Shown: piece after piece, positions 52,853 to 62,200 of the stretch | Numbering within the stretch: position 1 is the stretch's first letter | How the letters are laid out: each line of letters starts with the position of its first letter | NCBI GenBank assembly: GCA_023634235.1 | Contig: JAMKCF010000012.1 | Coordinates: forward strand, 16,439,884 to 16,503,883 | Source: Pisaster brevispinus | Lineage: Eukaryota > Echinodermata > Asteroidea > Forcipulatida > Asteriidae | Direction: 5' to 3' | DNA: 64,000 bases | Made by a program: the position numbers and the translations under genes | Notes under the pieces: generated by a model | Told to the model about the DNA's origin: nothing | What the model saw: only the letters and a program-made list of their open reading frames with translations | The model's database searches: none

Positions 52853-53046
52853 GGGCCCTATTTCATAGAGCTGCTTAAGCAGAAAATAATGCTTAACAAG
52901 TTCCTGCTAAGCAAAAAATGAGCAGGATACCAGTTACAAATTGTACACGTGACATGGTAGTTTGGCTGGTAACCTTATTCTGGTAAGCAAAATTTTATTG
53001 TGCTTAGCAAATTTTTGTGCTTAAGCAGCTCTATGAAATTGGGCCC
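52853..53046. repeat. MITE, GGGCCCAATTTCAT family, best copy
   Basis: Starts GGGCCCTATTTCATAGAGCT and ends AGCTCTATGAAATTGGGCCC. The inverted repeats run on with GCTTAAGCA/TGCTTAAGC, so most of the 194 bp can fold back. Confidence 0.9.
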
Positions 53047-54652
53047 TGGTCAAAAGTCCCCGTTTTGTACGAGTATCATAACAGATAAACATTGAGCTTG
53101 TATGTGTGCATGAAACCAGATAAAGGTATTTCTTCCCGGTGTTATTATTTTCTAATTGACATGTCCAAGTAAAAAAACCAAAAAAGAAATATGGTTAAAT
53201 TTAATCCAATCCTAGCGTTATACATCATGCACACATGGTGATGATTATGTGTAAATACTGAAAATAAAGTGAAAACAGAAGTCAATCAAATACAAAACCT
53301 GCTGATCCCATCTTATTTATTTACTTTTATAACCATCAACAGGTGAATTCCTTGTCTATTGACCCCCTTGCCCCATAATCGCACACGACTACTGCAGCCA
53401 CGCCCACCATTGTGGGAGTAAGCGTTTAAATGCTGCGTCGCCTAAAATGCGCACTACACTGATAACGCGCAGTAAAATTAACTCCCAAAATGACGTAACC
53501 AAGATTCTTGTGATGGTGGCGCTAGGTGAATTTGGTCATGAGGACCATTGATTATTCTACCCTGTTCACCTTCAGGGTCATTTCTTCCCGTTACAAGGCT
53601 GAGAAAAGTCAAGACTTTAATCTGAATTCAGAATTTGTTTTTAAGTCTGCCTGCCGATACGAAACGACTCTTTCTCCCAATCTTGCTCACTGATCTACTT
53701 CTGTAGCACTGAGGAAACCGTTTCCAAAAGCTCTTTGAAATTTCTTGTCCCATGGGGGTAACAAAATGTGGAAATGCCAACAGTTCGCCTAAGTTTCTGA
53801 CCTTTCTGTTTCACACTTGGCACCCAAAATCTAAGGACAATGAGTGATAAACAAAGCATGCAGGGCTTCGTGCAACACACGCATTGTATAAATAGTTTCA
53901 TTTAGCAGTACTCTGACAAAACAATACTCAACAGTATTCAAACATTCTTTCAGTCCAATATTGATGTGTTCGATTGAGATGTTAAGGTAACAAAAAATAA
54001 GTCGTCTTTCTCAGACAAAACTTTGTAAAAATTTGCACAGTTACAACTTAAGTGAGAAAATAAATAACATACTGCACCAAAACACATAAGAATTATAATT
54101 GAAACCCCAAAACGTTGCATGCAAAAGACAATGTGTTGCACACATGCGCAGGTCCTCACAAATGTACAGGTTGCTTGTTCTACCCAAACAACCATCTTAT
54201 CTTAGATCATATTAAATGAACATGCTCATCATATCTTAGAGAGGGGTCAGAGTTTGTTTCCTCCTCACTTCATTGGCAACAAAAGTGCAACAAATGGCAC
54301 TTAATAAAAAAATCTGTCTGTATTTTTCAAACCGTCAGCCCCCCCCCCCCCCACGAAAAGACATGTACATGTAGATATTAAGTGATAACACGTTTATTTA
54401 AGTTGAAGTTATACTGCAATATCCGTCACTCATCTATCCTGTTGCCAAGTTGTTCTGTCGCACCCTCCTGTTGCATGCGCAAGGTTTTGGCAGCTTCCAC
54501 TCCCCTAAGACGGCATAAATCTGTGTGTAATTTTATCCAAAGTCGCTCATTTCAAAGTTGAAAGGCCCTTTTTTGTTTATGACGGTGCAAATAAATTCAG
54601 AGAGAAATTGAGCACCATGTATTTGATAAATGTGAAAGGCAAGTCAAAAAAC

Positions 54653-54658
54653 TTTATT
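54653..54658 (-). terminator. Possible poly(A) signal of the MIF4G/zinc-knuckle gene
   Basis: AATAAA on the minus strand, about 340 bases past the stop codon. A TTTATT is also within the stop region itself. Confidence 0.3.
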
Positions 54659-54996
54659 TCAGACGTAAATCGTTGTAGAGAGTCAAACAGCCAAATACGA
54701 TTTCCTCGATGGCTTCTGGAAATAGACCTTATCCACATGACATCATTTGAGGTCAGTGACCTCGGTAAGAGGTCAACAGAAGGTTGCTCATTGACCCAAC
54801 TTGTGAACCACGCGTACACAGGTGTGTGATTTCCATTGTTTCGTCGTCGTGTTACCTCTAAGATAGCGGCGTGATATTATAGCCTCAAGTCCACTCTTGG
54901 AGCCCGTTTGTGTAATGTGAGTGCGACTTACAGTTGAATGACGTCACATTTAGTCACAGGAATGCTGTCACTTTAAATAAAACTAGTGTCATTATT

Positions 54997-56209
54997 TTAT
55001 TTGAAGATATTAAAGGAACCCTTGATGTGACAGTCGTACACCAGGTGACCTTTCTGGCCACACTTGCTGCAGAAGATAATGCTTCCAAATTTCTCTGTGT
55101 TGGGTTTCTGGACATCATCCTGCGGGGTCTCGGTGGTTTCTGGCTCACAGTCGCTCGTCTTGACATGTGGGGCGTATTTCTTGAAGGTGGCACACTGGCG
55201 AGTGCGGTGTTTGTCACTGCCACACAGGGAGCAATTACTGACCTGGGGAGAGGCTGGCTGGCCGGGTGCCGTGGTGGATTCTATTCGCTCATACTGACCG
55301 AGTCCTGCTGGCGTCTTATCAGATACCATTGAAGCTGGCTTCTTGTTGGAATCCTCCGGAGGGATGTTGGAGGAGGATGCAAGCGGGTCTTGACAACCAA
55401 GATCTTCGTCAGAAGAAACACTTCCTCCTAGCCCTTCCTCATCTCTCTTCTCCTCTGACACGGCTTCCCCAGCTGTAAAAAGTGTCTGTTGTTCCCCTTT
55501 GGTGCTTTCTTGATCATTTGACTCGTCGGGATTTACTTGCTCAAATTGCCGACTACTCTCTCCCTGAGATGCAAAATACTCATCGTTTATTTCTTCAAAC
55601 GACTCCTGCGAGTGTGTTGGGTTGGACCAGTTGACAAGTTTTCCGAAATCCTCCGTTGCGGTACCATCAGTACCAGAAAAGGATTCCATATAGTCAGGTC
55701 CATCTTCACAACGGTCCTGGCTAAGCTTGAGAGTAAACGCCGGTTTGGAATCTTGTTTTGGACAAACGGTGGCATTTTGAACCAACTCGGCACTATAATC
55801 CCTACTCACTTGGTCAGTAGTAGTCTCCTTCTCCAGACGCTCACTGTCATATCTTTTGAAGGCAGCATCCTGAGGAGGCCCACTCTGAATGAAGGCCAAT
55901 GGGGATGTTAGGCTTTGCTCGAATCTCATCATACCTCTACCAGTGGCGGGGGAGCTCCTAGGTTTGGCAGCTGTCCCTGCAACACGTGAAGGGCTGCTGG
56001 GCTTCCTTTCTTGCTGTAAGTTCGTGCTGTACGCATTAGGTATGTCATTGCTGTTATAGAAAGCTGCATCTTCTGATGTATAAGGTGGGCCGTAAATGTC
56101 CGTTGATGACGACAGTGGTTTGGCGTCTTCTGTACCATTTGATTGGAGGTTGTCAAGAGGTAGGCATTTCCAAACATCTGATGTGGGCTTTGTTTGCATT
56201 GACTGTGGT
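54997..56209 (-). CDS. MIF4G/zinc-knuckle gene, last exon (403 codons)
   Basis: Begins (R)PQSMQTKPTSDVW after acceptor tttctcag. Encodes a long disordered acidic/Ser-rich region and both zinc knuckles, stop TAA at 54997-54999. The long open frame plus the knuckles make the frame certain. Confidence 0.93.
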
Positions 56210-59200
56210 CTGAGAAATTACAGGGAAAAAAAACAACAACCAAAAAATGGTTTAGAAGATAAGTGTGACTTGTCATTGTTGAAAGTATGGCTGTTGTATT
56301 GCCACTTGCACATTATTGCTTGTATTCCATCTCTGTGAACTCTAAAAGGAGATACAAAATCAGCTTTATCAGGCAAGATATTTGGCCCGTGGGAAAATAG
56401 TATGAACATTTGAGAGAGTACAAGAGCTGACCTCCTCATGGTATCTATAGGCTTTGATTCGCTGATTTTTCTGAAGGAAAAGTAATCGGATAATACTCTG
56501 TGAAATACTGGGTGAACAACTATTCATAGCATATACGCATCAATACATAAACCCACAGAATGGCAGTTGATGCCCTCTCTGATGCAAATGAAGCAAGAGC
56601 AAAACATGCAGAAATGCTCGCTAATAAATGTAGTGGCAGACTATGATACACTTTTTTTTTTTTTTACTTTAAAAGAAACCCCCCTTCTTTAAGGCATGTA
56701 ATTAGGCAGTTTTCACATTGTATCAAAGCACTTTACACTATTACTACACTGTACCTCTGTTCATTCAGCATTACTGAAACCATCTCAGCTCCTTGTGAGT
56801 ATGCAGCACCGGCAGCCAAATTAGCGCACAGGTTGGTAATCATTCACATTAACAATCTCTACCCTCTCAGGTACCCACTTACTCATGGCTGATGAGAAGC
56901 AATTATAGTCAAGTGCCCAAGCACACAAGTGTCACGTTTGGGGTTTCGAACCCACACACTGATGGCTCAACCATCAAATTTTGAGTTCCATGCTCTAAAC
57001 TACTCAGCCAAAACATGCTATAATTTTGTTGAAGCTCTGTGGTAAATTTCAACTTGTCACTATTAGTGCATTTGTAGTCAGCAGTCAAATAATTCGAAAA
57101 GATTGGCGGGATATTGGCGTCTTACCTGTCCTGTGGCTGTAATGTCCGAATTTTCATTCCATCTGTAAAAGAAAGAGACAGAACTATTATCAGTGACTGG
57201 TGGTAGACCTTGCTCCCTTTTAGACTTGTGTTGTAGAGGTGTTGATACAGCAATGGATGACGAAAAGATTCCAGGGTGGGGGGTAGCCTGCTTGATTATA
57301 GCTTTATTCAGAAAATGTTGTACTGTGAAAAATGGCTGTTGAAGTTCTGCTTTCCTGAGGAAGTGCATTGGTGAAGTGTCAATGACATGAATGACTGCCA
57401 CTGGTGTATTTAAGAGTTTTAAAATCAGCAAGCTCATAAATTGTAGCCGAAGCCAGTTTCATAAAGTTTGTTAGCCGGAGTCTTCTGCTTACAGATCAGC
57501 CCTTAGCACAGTTCCCATTAGAGAACCACTACTTCCCGTAACAAGCAAAGCAAAAGGCACCCGAACATGCTAATGGCTCTAAGAAACAGGTGAGTGACTA
57601 TTCAAATCCATTGTGAACACTCACACGCACTGCCACATCTTAGTGACCAGGTATGCAATACAGTTTTGCTACAGATACATTTGTCTGCTATAGTAAGCCT
57701 ACAAATTTTGCTTAACTTAGAGAACTGGTGGAAGCAAGTTGTTCATAATGCCATTATAGACATACATAACTCTGAAGTATCGTGTGAAAATTGCAAATAT
57801 TAAATAAAAAAAATAAATATACAAAAATCATTTCACTCACTTGTGAAATTTTGTGGGCAAGCAGTTCCGCCTTGAATGGAATTAGAATTGTTATTGTTGC
57901 TAGAATGCGAGGCGGGTGAAGAAATTGCAGTCCCAGGTTGCAGGTTGTCTGGTTGAGTCTTCGGCGTAACGGATGACACGACCTCATCAGAAGAACCTGC
58001 CATCTCTACACTTGGTCGAGTTTGATCAGTTTTTGTCAGATCCTCACTTTTGGTCGTGACCGACACCAACTGCAGCGCTTCTTCGGTCTTGGTCACTTCA
58101 TCCGACACCTCGGTACCTTCTTCTCCTGTCGTCCTGCATTGTTGTGCCGTGTTGGGAACCTCCTTTAGATCTTCCGGGAAGACATTCTTCTTGGTGAAGG
58201 CCTCTTCCTGCCACTCTGCTGCTCTTAATAGGAGCAAGTTCAGCATAGCTTCTTTCACAAATCTGTAATTGTATATTGAAAACACTGAATAAAAACCTGT
58301 GTAGGTGTGATGGGACAAGAGAAAACTACAGGCACTAACGCCAGGCTACGTACACATCAGAAACGTTTGACAGAAACTGTGTGGTCATCCTCATATTCAA
58401 CCCCGACAGACCTACCTTGGCTTGCCACCAAGCACCTGATCCCTCAGCAGTTTATAATATCGCTGGTCCATGGAGCTGGCTAGTTGAGGACCGATGTTAA
58501 CAAAGAGCACACTCAGGCAAGATGCATAAACTTCTGTCAGGAGGGCAGGATCATCTGCAGTCTCCTGTTTGAGAGTTGTAGTGAATGCATTGTTAGAAGT
58601 GAAGAAAAAAAAAACCATCAAAAGAAGCAGTCACAGAACCACGGCAGGCCCTTCTCCAATCTACTTCGTTCTCAAAGTAACAATAATAGTAATTAGGGAG
58701 GTTAACCATCCCCAGAAAGTGAATTGCAAAAGATGAGGTCACGCCACAGGCATGTAAATGTGCCTTTTGGCTGCCAGCCACATCAACCCATATGTAACCA
58801 AGGAGCACAGCCAGGGTTCAAAAGTGTTGATTTGTCCAGAGGGAAAAAACTGGGAAAATCAACAGTTTATCAATAATTTTGTAGCGGACCGAGACAGGAT
58901 GAAGAGCTTGGTCAGGAGGCCGAGAGAAAAAAACTCATAGTGGCACAGGAGAGAACCAACGCACAACTCTACTCTCATATGGTCCTTGCCAGGAATTGAA
59001 CCAGGGCCACAGTGGTGAGAGTTGAGCGCTTTACGCACTAGCCACCCATGCCACCCATAGAACTGTTTCATCAAAGAGGTTTATTCTTAAGCACTCAACC
59101 AGTACACAGTACCTGTGCTTCGAATACATTTTTTCAACCAATGGCATGGCATCTCTGGCTCTGTCGCACTGACGTTATATTTTGAATATCTCGGGTGGAA

Positions 59201-62200
59201 AAGTTCCGGAGGGTTATTCTCACCTGAACATCACATGTGATCCACTTGTTGACTATGCTGTCCAACATTTTATCGATAATCTTGTTCAGGCCATTTGTAG
59301 CGGAACGAGACAGGATGAAGAGCTTGGTCAGGAGGCCACAGAAAGTGGTGTACAACTTCTCTTTATTCGTTGCCGTGGATACCTTTGAAAACAAATTTAC
59401 AAGAAACGAAAACAGTTTAATTCAAAAGCATGACATTCCCCCTCACTGCAACCTCCTCCCCTCCAATAGAAGAGTCCATTCACTCCAATCCTCTAATTTT
59501 CCCAAGAGCATAACATAAACCCAACTCAAAAACCAAAAAGTTTATGTTTTGTATCTAAATTCCCAACAGCAACACAAAACCATCCAAAAAGATGTTTGCA
59601 CCTGCGATTAATCCAAGTTCCTATAATATTCTTTAAAAAAAATATATATCAAAAAATAAAAAATTACCGATTAAGTTTTCAGTTTAACAAAACGCAGTTC
59701 ACGTTTCCCGATTGAAATGATTCCAGCCAAATCCTCTAGATTAAATCGTTTCCAAGTCACTGGTAGATTCTCGACTGAAAAAGGATTAAACTTCAAGGCA
59801 TACATACCTTAATATACTGGCTTTGTCTCTTCATAATAGTGTTCAGAAGATCCTCTTGGAAGTTCTGTGGGTGAAGACCTAAATTAAACAACAATTCAAA
59901 AAGCACAAACAATGTAAACCAAAGGTTATGCAAGGACAAGTTACTGTACAGTTAGACTGATAGATGTACCAATTAGAATAATGAAGACAAACAAAAGTCA
60001 CTGCTTCAACTTTATCTAAGTTTTCATAAAACAATTTGACACACAAATTTCTATAACAAATTAAACACTTACAGTGAAGTTCTTGGACCACCTTGCAAGT
60101 CTTGTCCAGCAGTTCAGAGTTATCCATGACCCAGCCGAAGATCTCATCGAGAGCCACAAACTGCTCCTTGGGCCAGGGAAAGCAGGCAAGACGACTGGAC
60201 TCTGAAAACCCCCAAAAAGAAACCAAAAAACAACCTTGTCTTAACCCACACATAAAACAAATTCTAAGACTTCTTTCTTTTTAGAAACCCGGGCAGATTC
60301 TTCAACGGAAGAATACATTTTACCATCATCATCATCCATTTACTTTTGACAAAGTGAGTTTTCACAAAGCAAACAATCAGTATGCACCATTTTCCAAATT
60401 GTCATGCAAAAAAATGAAATCATCTCGTAAGCTTATGAAAGCACTTTCTGTCCGGTTTGTGCTTATTTGAGAGATGAGTCCAACCTACCAGCTTGCAGGA
60501 CGCCAACGATCTCAGCAGCTATCTCCTTTTCCTTTCCGGCATCTTCTTTCAGACCTCCCAGAAGCTTGCGGACTTTCCGAATGATCTTGAAACTCTGCCA
60601 CTCGTACTCATTCTTCTTCTGTTCCTTGGACAGCTGGAGCGCCGACTTGCTGGCATCCTGTTGCTGTCTGGTCGATCCTTGGCCCTGGTGGGAGGAGTTC
60701 ATTCCGTTTGGAGCGGCACCATATCCCTGAGGAAAGACGTTGTGTCCTTGGTGTGGTTTGGGGTGCTGGCCCGCTGACGCCACTTTGATGTCTTTCTTTG
60801 GGATTCCCCGTCTGCATGAATGAGATGGCAGATACATGTAAACACTTTGGTACTCATTTCTTGTAACCACTTCGGGTCGGTATTCCAAAAAGATTGCAGT
60901 GCCTCTACGTGCTATCATTTTTTTTTGAGCTTCTGGAGTAAAAATTTTGCTTTCAAAATATCGTTGTCACAATGAAACCCTGACTTGACAAAGGTTCTCA
61001 TAATAAGCACCAGGATTAGTTGTTCTCTTGTGAGAAAATATGAGGCTGATAATCTGACATGGTATGCTAGAATCATGGAATGCTCGGACTCACTTCCTGT
61101 TGAGCCGAATACAATGACGAACAGTTGTTCATTCTTCTAAGCCAGGTTTGTATAACAAAAGGACAAAGGTCTGGAATCGAAGATTACACAATACCCCCAA
61201 GACAAAGGTAGATCTTGAACATAACTTCCAGTACCTTCTGCCTCTCTTTGTCTGTGTGAAAGGAAGTGTAGCACAGTAGGTGCATGCCTGTGCAGGCTGC
61301 TCAATCAAATGAATACACATGTCAGCCGTCTTGACTGACTGCAAAAAATTGAGGTTGCTCCAAACACCAAAGATGTTCCAGGAGACAAAACCATTCGCCG
61401 TAAGCCAGTAGAGAAAAATTTGGTGGATATACACATCATCGGACATAATGTGTTAATACACATTTCCTACTTTGATATTACAAAAGCGTCAAAAGACTTT
61501 GACTTGATTACAGTTCGCTGAAAATAACATCATATCAAATTCAATCAAACAGTTCTGTGTTTAGGGATACTTTAAACAAAAAAAACCAACATGATAAAAT
61601 TAACAATCCCCATTCCCCAAATTACCCTTTAGCTTTGTTCCTTTGAATCCACTGCTTCGGTCCCTCTGCAGCATCTCTGGTCTGTCCAGATGTCCTCTTG
61701 GTCTGAAAGTGGCCATTCTGGCTTGGTCCCTGTGACGGTGGCAAGTTCGCTGCTTTTGGCACAAACACCGGTGATGGACCTCTAAGTCCTACAACTACAA
61801 AAAATAATAACTTGCTTACAGTGTGAGAACAGACAGTATTTATGATATATTGATTTTGACTGATTAGCTTGGTCTGGTATTAAGCAAAATAGTTTTGTGT
61901 TTAGTTACTTTTCGTTTTTTTCAGCAGCTCTATGAAATTGGGTCAAGAACTTTAATGATATCAGAATAATTAATTTGCGAAGCAAAAATCTGCAGGAAAT
62001 CGATGACTAGAAGGTTTTCTGGCAATGAACCTGCTCACTGCTATAGTTAATTATTATCAACTATTTCTGGAAATGAAACCAAGGATGTCTCATAAGTGCA
62101 CTTAATCACTGTAGGTGACAAGCCTGAGGAAACCTGCAAAAGGCAAACAATGATATTTTCTATGTGAACCAGAAACACCAGGGTTAACCCCTACTCTTCC

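Larger units (their letters stand above)
48896..54996. other. Convergent intergenic spacer
   Basis: Between the ends of EXOC6 (+) and the MIF4G/zinc-knuckle gene (-). It contains the foldback at 48917, nested MITEs at 49674-50082, dispersed repeats at 51485 and 52565, a full SINE at 52040 and a MITE at 52853. No ORF here has convincing codon structure. Confidence 0.6.

Noticed and set aside
54934..55332. 132-codon plus-strand frame with hydrophobic stretches
   Set aside because: Lies antisense to the zinc-knuckle exon, whose frame is fixed by two CCHC motifs and by exon phases.
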